Part shown: positions 31,623 through 40,158 of the stretch, in pieces
How the letters are laid out: every line of letters begins with the position of its first letter
Position numbering within the stretch: position 1 is the first letter of the stretch
Source of the DNA: Thermocladium modestius JCM 10088
GTDB lineage: Archaea > Thermoproteota > Thermoprotei > Thermoproteales > Thermocladiaceae
Direction: 5' to 3'
DNA: 50,508 nt
Assembly (NCBI GenBank): GCA_001315925.1
Contig: BBBF01000008.1
Span: 1-50,508, forward strand
Made by a program: the position numbers and the translations under genes
Notes under the pieces: model-generated
What the model was told of the DNA's origin: nothing
Seen by the model: only the letters and a program-made list of their open reading frames with translations
The model's database searches: none

Positions 31623-32201
31623 TCACTTGGAGAACTCGGAGGCATATACGTATATTCCGTCGAGAACGCCGGGAGTGCCTTCTCTGCCGTGTGGGCTTAT
31701 CCTGTCCTTGCCCCCCCGTAGCGTGGTGGCCATCTCCACGTTGGCGGCAAAGTGGCTTACCAATTCCTTATCTATTCCCTCCACTATTATATCATCCTTG
31801 GTGACTTGCACCTTGACTCCATCCGGCACCGGTACAATTATCTTGGATTTCCGGCCGAGGAAATTCTCAATTACCAATTGCTTCCCTTGAACCTTTATAT
31901 TCATGGGGGGGAAGTGGGAGAACACCACCTTCAGCTTGTACCTCCATCCACGCGTTGCACCAAGGATCATGTTGTTTATGTGTCCAGCCACCGTTCCTAC
32001 CATTGCCTTGCTCTTCCTATCGGCGAAGTAGGAATACACGTTGACCTCACCATCCAGTTTCTCTATAATTATGGGAAGCGACGAGAAGTCGCGCTCAAGG
32101 GAGCCGAGAGGGCCTTTAACGGATACCTTATTCCCACTAACCTGAACCGTGACTCCCTCCGGCACCTTAACTGCTGCGGACGCGATCGGAGCATAAGTCA
32201 T
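31623..32201 (-). CDS. rpl6: Ribosomal protein L6 (uL6)
   Basis: Large-subunit protein near the sarcin-ricin loop. The archaeal pattern is clear: VPEGVTVQVSGNKVSVKGPL, KAMVGTVAGHINNMI, YKLKVVFSHFPMNIKVQGK (written SHFPPM), VIENFLGRKS, GIDKELVSHFAANVE and the terminal DGIYVY. The frame is intact over 192 residues. ATG at 32201 is chosen although the frame is open to 32342: the shorter form matches family length, and its TATA box lies 27 bp upstream. It is unusual to find it alone, outside the S10/spc ribosomal cluster. Confidence 0.93.
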   Translation of the reverse strand: MTYAPIASAAVKVPEGVTVQVSGNKVSVKGPLGSLERDFSSLPIIIEKLDGEVNVYSYFADRKSKAMVGTVAGHINNMILGATRGWRYKLKVVFSHFPPMNIKVQGKQLVIENFLGRKSKIIVPVPDGVKVQVTKDDIIVEGIDKELVSHFAANVEMATTLRGGKDRISPHGREGTPGVLDGIYVYASEFSK

Positions 32202-32221
32202 GAATAATGCAATACCGGGAC

Positions 32222-32234
32222 CGTTTAAAAATTT
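32222..32234 (-). promoter_or_regulatory. TATA box of rpl6
   Basis: Minus strand aaatttttaaacg, centred about 27 bp before ATG 32201. It excludes the longer N-terminus. Confidence 0.65.
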
Positions 32235-32455
32235 AGTGCAATGAAGCGTGCTAAGCATGACATGGCCCCCCCAATAATCAATGACAGCGAGCTGCCCATT
32301 ATTGTGGAGTGCATGGATGTTCCCTTTCCATTGTCTGCCCATCCTCGAGCGATAAAAGAAAACTAAGTCCGCCCTTTAGGGGATAGGTCAGAACCGGACG
32401 AAATGCCTAAAATTAAGAATTATTATTAGTTATATAGACTTAGACGCGGGCCGGC

Positions 32456-33241
32456 TTAGATGCCATGAGTTAGATTATCCATGCGGCCTCCATCTATTAC
32501 TATTACTTGCCCCCCCGTCATGTATCTGGAATCGTCGGAGCCCAGGTAGACGGCAAGCTTGGCCACATCATCTGGCCTACCCACAAGTCCCAGCATAGTC
32601 TTGGATTTGAATATATCCTCCAGCCTGCTCACCTCATCGGGAGTCTTGCCTCCTATTGTTAGATCGGTCTCTATCCAACCGGGAGCTATTGCATTGACCC
32701 TTATGCCTATGGGACCAAGCTCAAATGCCAATCGCTTGGTTAAGATTATCGCTGCTGCCTTAGTTATTGCGTAGAACGTGGTTCCCTGAGCAGCTGTTCC
32801 TATGCCTGCATTGGATGCAATGTTTATTATTGATCCCCCCCTCCTCTTTTCTTTCATGTGGGGGGGAAGCACTTCCAACGTGGTGTACATCATTCCCATG
32901 AAATTTATTCTCCACATCTTATTGAATTCCTCCTCATTGAATTCCTCGAACCTCCTCAGATACCATATGCCTGCATTATTTACCAATATATCTATCTTGC
33001 CCAGCGTCTCCTCCACCTGGGCAACCATTTTTCTGACTTCATCCCGTCTCGATACATCGGCCTTGAATATCTCTATGTTTCCCATGCTCTTCAATTCCAT
33101 TGCCTTATCAGGCGAGGAATAATAATTGGCCGCTACCTTGGCTCCATACTTACTAAATTCAAGGGCTATGGCTCTCCCCAATCCCCCCCTTGATGCACCC
33201 GTGACCAGCACCACCTTATTTCTCAAGTCCTCGAACGCCAT
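32456..33241 (-). CDS. Short-chain dehydrogenase/reductase
   Basis: NAD(P)-dependent oxidoreductase with a Rossmann fold. It has TGASRGLGRA at residue 14 (written ASRGGLGRA because of a tract), ILVNNAGIWY, catalytic SNAG and YAITK (the YxxxK pair), and PGWIETDL. It resembles 3-oxoacyl-ACP reductase and sugar dehydrogenase members, but substrate cannot be assigned. The frame is intact. ATG at 33241 is preferred over the one two codons earlier because a TATA box lies 27 bp upstream. It stands alone. Confidence 0.85.
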   Translation of the reverse strand: MAFEDLRNKVVLVTGASRGGLGRAIALEFSKYGAKVAANYYSSPDKAMELKSMGNIEIFKADVSRRDEVRKMVAQVEETLGKIDILVNNAGIWYLRRFEEFNEEEFNKMWRINFMGMMYTTLEVLPPHMKEKRRGGSIINIASNAGIGTAAQGTTFYAITKAAAIILTKRLAFELGPIGIRVNAIAPGWIETDLTIGGKTPDEVSRLEDIFKSKTMLGLVGRPDDVAKLAVYLGSDDSRYMTGGQVIVIDGGRMDNLTHGI

Positions 33242-33260
33242 GAACATCGAAGCCCAGCCG

Positions 33261-33275
33261 GATTTTTTTAAATTG
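33261..33275 (-). promoter_or_regulatory. TATA box of the SDR gene
   Basis: Minus strand caatttaaaaaaatc, 27 bp upstream of ATG 33241. Confidence 0.6.
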
Positions 33276-33499
33276 ACTCAAATCGAGGTCCTCGGCGATT
33301 CATTGCATTCATGAACGTAACCCTGCCTTTCAATGCTCTAATGAAACGCCGAATGGGAGCATACTGCCCTAAGTTCCCTTGGGTCTATTTCGAATAAAAC
33401 CCAGGAATCAACCTAATCGGCGTAGTGAAATTGGATAAGGGCTTCCTTAGATAATTAAGTGAGATCTATAAGGAGAGAATTAGATGTGCGTGGAGTAAG

Positions 33500-33510
33500 G
33501 TTTATAAAAC
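33500..33510 (+). promoter_or_regulatory. TATA box of thioredoxin gene
   Basis: gtttataaaac, centred 28 bp before ATG 33533. It excludes the in-frame start at 33515. Confidence 0.65.
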
Positions 33511-33532
33511 ATCATTGTCATCCCGGCTATTT

Positions 33533-33918
33533 ATGTCAGATGATGAGTTGAACAAGATACTTGAGCGTAAATATAAGGAATTGACAAAACCAAGGGAGGT
33601 AAGGCACCTAACCAAGGCCGATTTCGATGATTTCATAAAGGATCACGAGGTAGCGTGGTGGACTTCTGGGCTCCCTGGTGTGCTCCCTGCTTCATGTTGG
33701 AGCCAATAATGAAGCAAGCCGCGGCGGAGCTACTCGACGTTGGCTTCGGCAAGGTTAATTCAGAGGAGGAGCCCGAGATAGCGTCAAGGTATTATGTCAT
33801 GAGCTTACCAACGATTATAATATTCAAGAATGGAGAGCCGGCCGATACAATAATAGGGGTAGTCCCAAAGAAGGCGTTAATTAATAGAATAATGTCTGTT
33901 ATGGGGGGGAATCATTGA
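33533..33918 (+). CDS. trxA: Thioredoxin
   Basis: Thiol-disulfide oxidoreductase with an active site WAPWCAPC at about 33668-33691 and the cis-Pro loop SLPTIIIF. It carries an N-terminal extension of about 45 residues (MSDDELNKILERKYKELTK), as in several archaeal thioredoxins. The raw frame breaks at 33653-33656, where gcgtggtgg in place of gcggtggtgg hides VAVVDFWAPWC, so neither raw half would be called an intact thioredoxin. It overlaps the next start (tgatg), so both are in one operon. Confidence 0.9.
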
Positions 33919-34565
33919 TGCAGCCCATATTGCTGGGAGTGGATGGATTGGGCTACGGGGGGGGATTCATGGAGTGCGAGACCGCTACCCTGCTCTCGCT
34001 CGTCAATTCGATGGAGAGGGGGGGAGTCGTGGAGAACCACGCGCCTCAGTCGGAGCAATCGGCTTGGTCGTCCGTGTTGATGATGGATGGCCCGGACCCC
34101 CCCGCCTCCTCGGCCTTGATAAAGGCGACCAAGCAGTGCCAATTAATCTACCCATCACTAATCCAACCTTTGGGTTAGTGAGCATAGCGATGGATGAATC
34201 CACTCCCCCGAGCGAGGAGGTGGGTAAGGTGATTGATGCCGTGATCAGTGCGTCCAGGAATAGACCCGTGATAGCGTCTATAACCGCATTGGAGAGGTTT
34301 CTCCATGTCAAGCCTCAATTGAAGTGCGAGATTTACTCCGTAATAGATGAGGGGGATTCGCAAGCTGGTCTCCAGCGAGGATATAGGCCACTTGATAATT
34401 TTCTCGCCCTTCGGCGAGCCTCAGTCCCAACGCGAGGGGGGGGATCACTACGATTACGGCGTGTACTTATCCACAATGCCGAGGCCCCGCCATCATGACA
34501 CTGTGAAAATCCACGAGATAGGTCAATTATTCCTGGACATGGTTGAGGCGAGCCAGTATCGATAG
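33918..34565 (+). CDS. Alkaline-phosphatase-superfamily-like protein, frame-broken
   Basis: Three frame segments reconstruct one protein of about 210 residues. The first has the metal-site-like LLGVDGLGYGG and then a Ser-rich SAWSS segment at the place of the superfamily nucleophile. The middle has VPINLPITNPTFGLVS. The last has HLIIFSPFGEP...HYDYGVYLS, resembling the C-terminal metal-binding part of phosphodiesterase/nucleotide pyrophosphatase relatives. Breaks are at tracts 33957-33966, 34018-34024, 34096-34103, 34352-34356 and 34436-34443. It is shorter than typical family members, so it could be a divergent or reduced member. Assignment is tentative. It is coupled to thioredoxin upstream and overlaps the epimerase downstream. 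Confidence 0.45.
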
Positions 34566-35403
34566 GATAGGCATAACAGGAAACGGATTCCGCGCGGAGG
34601 TGCTTTCCCTCGGTGCCTACGTTGCCGACCTAACCTATGAGGGGAAGCCATTGCTGCTGCGTAATGATGGGAAGCAATCGGCGACTAGGGCCGGCATGGC
34701 ATTGCTGGCTCCCTTCGCCAATAGGGTTAGAAATGGGGGGGAGTATTCGTTTAATGGAGCTAAATACAAGCTCCCTGTGAATTCAGAGGGGGGGCATGCA
34801 ATACATGGCTTCGTGAAGAATAAGGAATGGAAAGTGTTGGAGAAGGGCGATGAATTCGTAAAGATGGAACTGAACTCCAAGGGCGAGCCCGGCTATCCAT
34901 TCGAGCTATCGTTCTCCGTATCTTATGAGGCATCCAAGCGGGGCTTTAACGTGGAGATGGCAGCGGTCAATGCGGGCGGAACCAATGCGCCAATAACCAT
35001 GGGTGCCCATCCATACTTCGTGCACCCAACGCCGAGGAGTCAGTGGTTCATTAATGCAGGCAATGTCTTCCGGCTGGAGATGGTGGGCAATATACCCACT
35101 GGTAGAATGGTTCCTCAGCGATTATCCACGTATATTGGAGAGTACGATGATTGCTATAGGGTTAATGAAGACCAAGTGCGATTAATATTTCCCCCCCATG
35201 ATTGGGAAATCGCGATTAAACTGAACGGGTTTCACTTCATTCAATTATTCACGCCTAGCTGGGCTAATGCGGTGGCCGTGGAACCCATGACGGGCCCCCC
35301 CGATGCCTTTAACAACGGAATAGGATTAACGGTGCTGGAGCCGGGCAAGTCGTTGCGGGCAAGCTTCACGATAACGCCGAGGCCCAAGGGAATGGAGCTT
35401 TAA
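34543..35403 (+). CDS. galM: Aldose 1-epimerase (mutarotase)
   Basis: Interconverts alpha and beta anomers of aldoses, feeding beta-glucose to the dehydrogenase. It has APFANRVRNG, the catalytic-His region HAIHGFVKNKEW, GAHPYFVHP and FTPSWANAVAVEPMTG with the Glu that acts as base. The frame is intact from TTG 34543. An overlap of about 23 bases with the preceding gene suggests coupling, although the start may be a few codons later. Gly and Pro pairs at tracts (NGGEYS, EGGHAI, FPPHD, GPPDA) are probably inflated. It fits with the glucose dehydrogenase and gluconate dehydratase genes found 4-7 kb downstream. Confidence 0.88.
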   Translation: MRRASIDRIGITGNGFRAEVLSLGAYVADLTYEGKPLLLRNDGKQSATRAGMALLAPFANRVRNGGEYSFNGAKYKLPVNSEGGHAIHGFVKNKEWKVLEKGDEFVKMELNSKGEPGYPFELSFSVSYEASKRGFNVEMAAVNAGGTNAPITMGAHPYFVHPTPRSQWFINAGNVFRLEMVGNIPTGRMVPQRLSTYIGEYDDCYRVNEDQVRLIFPPHDWEIAIKLNGFHFIQLFTPSWANAVAVEPMTGPPDAFNNGIGLTVLEPGKSLRASFTITPRPKGMEL

Positions 35404-35689
35404 ACCGAACAGCACGGTTGACTACGTTGATCTAGCGAGGGAGAGATGCGTCTGACCTCCTCCCCCCCGCCTTGAGGGGGTTTCCCGGGGTCTTGGGGGT
35501 TACGCCCCCCCTTTACGGGCGATACTCCGTTTCCCCTACTGGTATTGCTGGGGTAGTCGGCCCCCCCAGCCCCCCCCATCCTCAAAGAATTAACCGAGGG
35601 GGGGGTGAAAAACCCAAACAAAACATGACCTGAAAACACACCCCCCCAGCCCCCCCTAGAAGGAGCGAGGCCCGCCCCCCCATCTTTTA
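35404..35689. repeat. G/C-tract-rich non-coding segment with repeated C-tract pairs
   Basis: Dense in C and G tracts. A paired motif of C tract, AG, C tract occurs twice (about 35561-35577 and 35640-35656), separated by an AT-richer stretch. A long minus-strand open frame crosses it but has low-complexity Gly/Pro text and no promoter, so I do not call it a gene. It may be a mobile or repeated non-coding element. Confidence 0.35.
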
Positions 35690-35830
35690 TCATTTATCCT
35701 CCAATGCATCCAAGTACTCCGGGTTGCAATCCGTGAATCCAAGGTCCAAGCATACCTTGAATGCCTCCTCTAGGGATTTGAAAATTGTCATGTAGTGCCT
35801 TATACACTCATCACAGCTCTCCATTTTCAT
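35690..35830 (-). CDS. 46-residue Cys-containing small protein
   Basis: Very short gene starting MKMESCDECIRHYM and containing four Cys (CDEC, then VCLDLGFTDC). The spacing suggests a small zinc or redox protein with an amphipathic helix between the Cys pairs. The open frame is clean, and a good TATA box (cttataaaag on the minus strand) lies 26 bp before the ATG, which is the main reason to believe it. No family is recognised. Confidence 0.6.
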   Translation of the reverse strand: MKMESCDECIRHYMTIFKSLEEAFKVCLDLGFTDCNPEYLDALEDK

Positions 35831-35850
35831 GGAATTTCCCCTCGCTAGCC

Positions 35851-35860
35851 CTTTTATAAG
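35851..35860 (-). promoter_or_regulatory. TATA box of the 46-residue protein
   Basis: cttataaaag on the minus strand, centred about 26 bp before ATG 35830. Confidence 0.65.
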
Positions 35861-36136
35861 CGATACTTAAAACGTAGCCTTTCACAGCGAAAAGGAAAGT
35901 AAGATTGCCTCCCCCCTCATGGCCGATCTGCGGAGCAAGTGGAACGTGTATAGCACGAATCCAGGCCGTACTTCCAGGAACGATGAGATCAAATCCCCCG
36001 GTTCCTGGATTGTTGAATCCCTCCGGGGGGGAGCAGGCGACTTAACCTGCCTTTCCCAAGGTTCGCCGAGGATCGTTTATGGTTACCAATGGAGAAGAAC
36101 TAAGGCTTATATACCTTATAATAGCGCTCCCGCTTC
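35861..36136. other. Spacer before thiI, possible small transcript
   Basis: Contains a TATA-like cttaaaac (35866-35873) followed by an open frame from ATG 35919 (MADLRSKWNVY, broken at the tract near 36026). No family is recognised, and the frame reads into the thiI promoter (ttatatacctt, 36107-36117). It may be a short protein or an untranslated RNA. Confidence 0.3.
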
Positions 36137-37343
36137 ATGGAAAGCGTGACTTTGGTTCGTTACAGCGAGATAGCGATCAAGCAACTGCCAGCAGGAAGAA
36201 AATGGAGCAACTCCTGATCCATAACGTGGCTGACGCGTTGAGGAGACGCGGCATTGACTTCGCCGACATAGTCAAGACCCAGGGAAGGATTTTAATACGA
36301 ACAAATCGCCCCCCCAGCGACGCGGCGGTCGCGGCTTCTCACGTGTTCGGCGTGGTCTCCGCATCGCCCGGCGTGGAGATAGGAGTCTCTGGGCTGGACG
36401 ACATAGTAGAGAAGGCCGTTGATATGTGGGGGGTAACGCCGTGAAGGGCAGGAAATTCGCGGTCAGGGTGAGGAGGATCGGCAAGCATGGCTTCACATCC
36501 ATGGATGTGGCCAGGACTGTGGGGGGTCGGCCCTGCTGGGCGGGTCGGGCGGCGTTGACTTGGAGAATCCTGACTTGGAGTTATTCATTGAGGTCAGATA
36601 CGATAAGGCATACCTATACCACGAGGTCATGCAAGGCCCCGGGGGGGGACTGCCCCCCCTCGGTTCCCAGGAGGGCAAGGTGCTCGGCTTGGTGTCGGGC
36701 GGCATAGATAGCCCAGCTGCTGCCTGGATGATGATGAAGAGAGGCGTTTACGTGGACATGATGTTCTGCAGCTTGATAGGAGTAGACGTTGGTAGATTCA
36801 TGAAGGTCGTGAAGGCCCTTTACGATAACTGGATCTATGGTTATGACCCCCCCTAATCTACGTTGTCGATTGTAGGGGCTTGGCATCAGCGATTCAACGC
36901 AACGTCAACCCACACGTATGGAACACCGTGTTCAAGTACGTGCTGTATAGGATGGGCATGCGGATAGCCAAGGACGGCGGTTACTTGGGAATGGCCACCG
37001 GCGAGTCAATGGGCCAAGTCAGCAGTCAGACCCTCCATAACCTCTACGCCTCCTCCCTAGGCATAGACATGCCAATATACAGGCCCCCCCTGGTCGGCTT
37101 CGATAAGAGCGAGATAACAATGCTGGCCCGCAGGCTGGGACCTATGAGGAATCAATTAAATCAATCGAGGCTTGCGTCATACTATCAAGGAAGCCCAGGA
37201 CAAAGGCTCCTCCTCAATTGATAGCGAGCGAGGCAAGCAAGGTGGATGCCGCCGCTCAGGAGGCATTGGGCAGGATAGTGAAGATGCATGCGAGTGAGAT
37301 AGATATTGGGAAGTTGAGGGAGGGCCTTGCCATGTTTGGGTAA
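36137..37343 (+). CDS. thiI: ThiI-type tRNA 4-thiouridine synthetase / thiazole sulfur carrier protein
   Basis: Adenylates and thiolates tRNA U8 and may supply sulfur for thiamine. The N-terminus VTLVRYSEIAIK is followed by a THUMP domain and the PP-loop SGGIDSPAAAW near 36695-36727. The C-terminal rhodanese domain of enterobacterial ThiI is absent, as usual in archaea. The frame is heavily broken: one G missing at 36180 (restores IKATASRKKMEQLL), and tracts at 36309, 36428, 36524-36530, 36641, 36847 and 37085, plus errors near 37140 and 37205. The restored end is DIGKLREGLAMFG at 37343. ATG 36137 is about 25 bp after a TATA-like ttatatacc. Confidence 0.87.
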
Positions 37344-37573
37344 TTACTGCTTCTCCCCCCCGATTATCTCTCCATAGCTGCTGACGGAGAAGGAGTTGTT
37401 GCACTTCGGGCACGTTATGGATATTCCCATGTTGTACCATGACTCCCCCCCATCTCCACCTCGAAGACATGGCCGCAGTGGGGACACTTGGCCCTTATCT
37501 TTAGAACTCTCTCGGGTTCTCCTCCGGAGTACTCATAATCCTCCGGCATCTCCCAGTTGCTTCCTGAAGACAT
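37344..37573 (-). CDS. Small zinc-ribbon protein
   Basis: About 73 residues: N-terminal MSSGSNWEMPEDYEYSGG, then CPHCGHVFEVE, and, after a frame correction at 37444-37450, ITCPKCNNSFSVSSYGEII. Two CxxC knuckles make a zinc ribbon. Convergent with thiI, with the two stop codons adjacent. A TATA-like ttaataaata lies about 24 bp before the ATG. Function unknown; small zinc ribbons of this type often bind nucleic acid or RNA polymerase. Confidence 0.7.
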
Positions 37574-37638
37574 GGCTCGCGCGGGATTCGTGTATTTATT
37601 AACTTTTCTATAGGGGACTTTATTAGGAGGAGGGTCTT

Positions 37639-38560
37639 ATGAGGGCGGTGAGGATCAGACTACCCAATGCACGGCTTGAGCGGAATATCAAGGCGGCCGT
37701 GGAGATGTCGATCAACGCCCCGGTCTCCAACTTCGATGATGCCCTTACCTTGGCTTTAATGGGCCTCGGCCCCTCCTACGAGGAGTCGCTGCGCATGTTC
37801 GTGGACTCCCCGGACCCCCCCCTGTCCGCCTACCTCGTGGCGAAGCACTTGCTTAGGAATGAGAGGGCACAGGAGGCTATTGATAGGATGAGGGCGATCA
37901 AATTGATGGTGAAGAAGAAGTGCTTGTCCGGCGAATTAGATGAATTGCTGTGCCTTAGGTTGAGGGCGTTCGAGCATGGTTATGCGTTCAGGAGATTGTC
38001 GGGGGGGCTCTACGGGGGGGGAGCGGATCCATTGATGCTGGCCAACGCGTTTGTGTCGTATAATCATGAGAGGCACGCGTTGCGGTTACTGGAAGGCGTC
38101 TCGCCCACCACCCCGAGCGAGGCATTGCTTGAATTGACCGTGTTTAGAAGGGCTATTGGCTTAACTGCAATGAGGGGGGGCTCCCTAATAATGGGCGTGG
38201 AGCATCTGAACTACTTGGATTGGCTAGTTATGGATGGGGGGGGTTGGGGGGGGTGGGTTGGTGATACAGTTCAACAGCATTCACCGAGCGTACACGATAT
38301 CCACGATCCAGGTGCAGGCCATGGAAAGTCGACTGCTCCTGCACGGTTGTGAGTGGGAGGTCAACGATGGCGCGACGGTCGAGGCGACGGCTAAGTGCGA
38401 CGATTCTCTCCTCTACTTCGTCGGGAATCCCACCGATGCTGTGATTGAGATAGAGCTGCCCGGCGAGGGAGTGGTGAAGACCAGCACGGCGGAGTTCAGA
38501 GCGAGCGGCAAGTTGCTCGTGCTTCCCATGGACTACGCATCGGCTGTGCTCCGACTATGA
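37639..38560 (+). CDS. Unrecognised two-part protein, helical then beta-rich
   Basis: I do not recognise a family. The first 200 residues look like helical repeats (SYEESLRMFVDS, YLVAKHLLRNERAQEAIDRM, FVSYNHERHALRLLEG). The C-terminal 90 residues look beta-rich (VNDGATVEATAKCDDSLLYF, IEIELPGEGVVKTSTA). The frame is joined across tracts at 38237-38254; trimming them gives MDGGGVGGLVIQFNSI. A short purine-rich ggaggaggg lies six bases before the ATG and may be a ribosome binding site, which is uncommon among the leaderless genes here. The beta-rich part resembles domains that bind a surface or a partner, but this is a guess. Confidence 0.55.
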
Positions 38561-38596
38561 AGAGGAGCCCCGTCCTTAAGGTTTGGAATAGCCCGC

Positions 38597-39674
38597 TTAC
38601 TCCCCCCCTATCTTTAGAACGGTCTTTATGTCATCGTGAGTCCATGTATATGCATCGCCGTAATTATCCAGAGTGGATACTTTGGTTATCAGCTTTCCAA
38701 GCCAGTTTCCATGCTCCGATTTGCTCTTGACCATGTGTTGAAGCCCCCCCATCTCGAAGTGCTTAACCGAGGCATTGACTGACCCAACTATCGCCTTGTT
38801 GTTGAGCACTGCATCCGTTAGGAGGGAGCCCAAGTCATGGGACTCCCCCCCGCCCTGCGGATATACGCCTAGCAGCACCATCACGCCGCCCGCGGCCAAG
38901 TACTTTACGGAGTCGATGGCCACCCCCCCACTGCCCCCCCAGTGGCCTCCACCACTAAGTCGAACTCCCCCCCTCCACCTTATCCGTGAGCACGTCAAGG
39001 TACTTGCTCCCCCCCACCTCCTGGGCCAGCCGCGCCTTCAAGCTATCCGCCGGCCTAGTGGCGGCGGTCACGGTCTTCAACCCCCCCATGAGCCTCAACA
39101 CCATTGTTGCCAACAATCCTATCGGGCCCGCCCCCATTATCAACGCGCTGGATGGGCGCCAGTCGAACCTGGACTGGCCCACCCTCATGGCCACGTCTAT
39201 TCCCTTCTCTACGACTGAGAGGGGGGGCTCAGCGAGCACCGCTACATCCACGACCTCCTTGGGCACCTTCACCAAGTACCTGGCATCGGTGACTGAGAAC
39301 TCGGCAGCGTGCCCGTGCAGGCCCCATATTCCGTGCTCCACGTAGTGACCCATGGGGGGGCAGTAATCCACAGGTAAGTCGCAGTTCACTGGGCGGCGCA
39401 CGGTGGGCACCACGACCTCGCCCTCCGCCACGGAGTCCACCTTATCACCCAACGCCTCCACCCTGGCCAGGCCTCGTGGCCCAATATGAGGAACTGGGAT
39501 CCCTCGGGGGGCCTTGCCGTACTTCCCCCCCTCTATTATTTCCTTATCAGTCCCACATATCCCCCCCACCTGTAGCGGCCTTAGGAGGACCATGCCGGGC
39601 TTAGGCGATGGCTTATCGACGTCGCGCAATCGTATTGAATTGGGCATGCCTGGAACAACGGTCACGGCTTTCAT
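38597..39674 (-). CDS. gdh: Glucose 1-dehydrogenase (zinc, MDR family)
   Basis: Oxidises glucose, and often galactose, to the lactone with NAD(P), the first step of the archaeal Entner-Doudoroff pathway. It has the catalytic zinc segment ICGTDKEIIEG..YGKAP and LAEPLSVVEKGID (written AEPPLS), the NADP fold ALIMGAGPIGLLATMV and C-terminal WTHDDIKTVLKI. A pair of opposite errors hides the zinc ligand motif: an extra C at 39505-39510 and a missing C near 39475. The corrected text reads PEGSQFLILGHEALARV. The middle is also broken at 38935-38975. It diverges from pth2 over a shared TATA region. Confidence 0.9.
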
Positions 39675-39699
39675 GGGAGGAGGGGGGGTACAGTGAGAA

Positions 39700-39710
39700 C
39701 TTAATAAAAC
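39700..39710. promoter_or_regulatory. Shared bidirectional TATA region of gdh and pth2
   Basis: cttaataaaac reads as a TATA box on both strands. It is 26 bp before the pth2 ATG (39731) and about 31 bp before the gdh ATG (39674). The seven-G tract between it and gdh is probably inflated, so the true distance there is nearer 28. Confidence 0.55.
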
Positions 39711-39730
39711 GTTTTGGCTGAGCGAACTAG

Positions 39731-40097
39731 ATGGAATTCAAGCAATCCATAGTTATAAGGAGCGACTTAAAGATGAGCTGCGGCAAGATAGCTGCCCAAG
39801 CGGCTCACGCGTCTGTTACTGCATTGTTGGAGGCCATGGAGAGACGAAGGGAGTGGGTTGAGGCTTGGCTCAACCAGGGCCAGAAGAAGGTGGTGCTGGA
39901 GGTCTCCTCTCTGGCGGAGCTGGGGGGGGTTGGCCAACAAGGCAGCGTCGCTGGGCTTGCCTCACTCAGTCATATCGGATGCAGGCTTCACGGAGCTTGA
40001 GCCGGGGGGGACGGTGACTGCATTGGGGGGGGTCGGCCCGGCTCCCCCCCGCGACTTGGTGGATAGGGTCACCGGCAGCCTGCGGTTGCTGAGGTAG
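39731..40097 (+). CDS. pth2: Peptidyl-tRNA hydrolase 2
   Basis: Releases peptides from tRNA after premature drop-off. N-terminal [20 protein letters not shown] and AAHASVTAL are typical of the archaeal/eukaryotic Pth2 fold. A G tract at 39922-39928 shifts the frame in the raw sequence; corrected text reads [25 protein letters not shown], then [20 protein letters not shown], ending RLLR at 40097. About 117 residues, the normal Pth2 length. Confidence 0.92.
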
Positions 40098-40127
40098 TCA
40101 ATATTATTGCTCGTCGGTTTGTTGATA

Positions 40128-40139
40128 GCTTTAAAAAGG
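40128..40139 (+). promoter_or_regulatory. TATA box of the PCNA gene
   Basis: gctttaaaaagg, centred 25 bp before ATG 40159. It supports the long acidic N-terminus. Confidence 0.65.
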
Positions 40140-40158
40140 GCGAACGCCTCCAACACCC

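Noticed and set aside
32202..32342. N-terminal extension of L6
   Set aside because: The frame is open, but the TATA box lies inside it and the family starts near 32201.
35400..35693. 97-residue minus-strand protein rich in Gly and Pro
   Set aside because: Composition reflects C/G tracts, no promoter or family is seen, and it would overlap a better-supported small gene.
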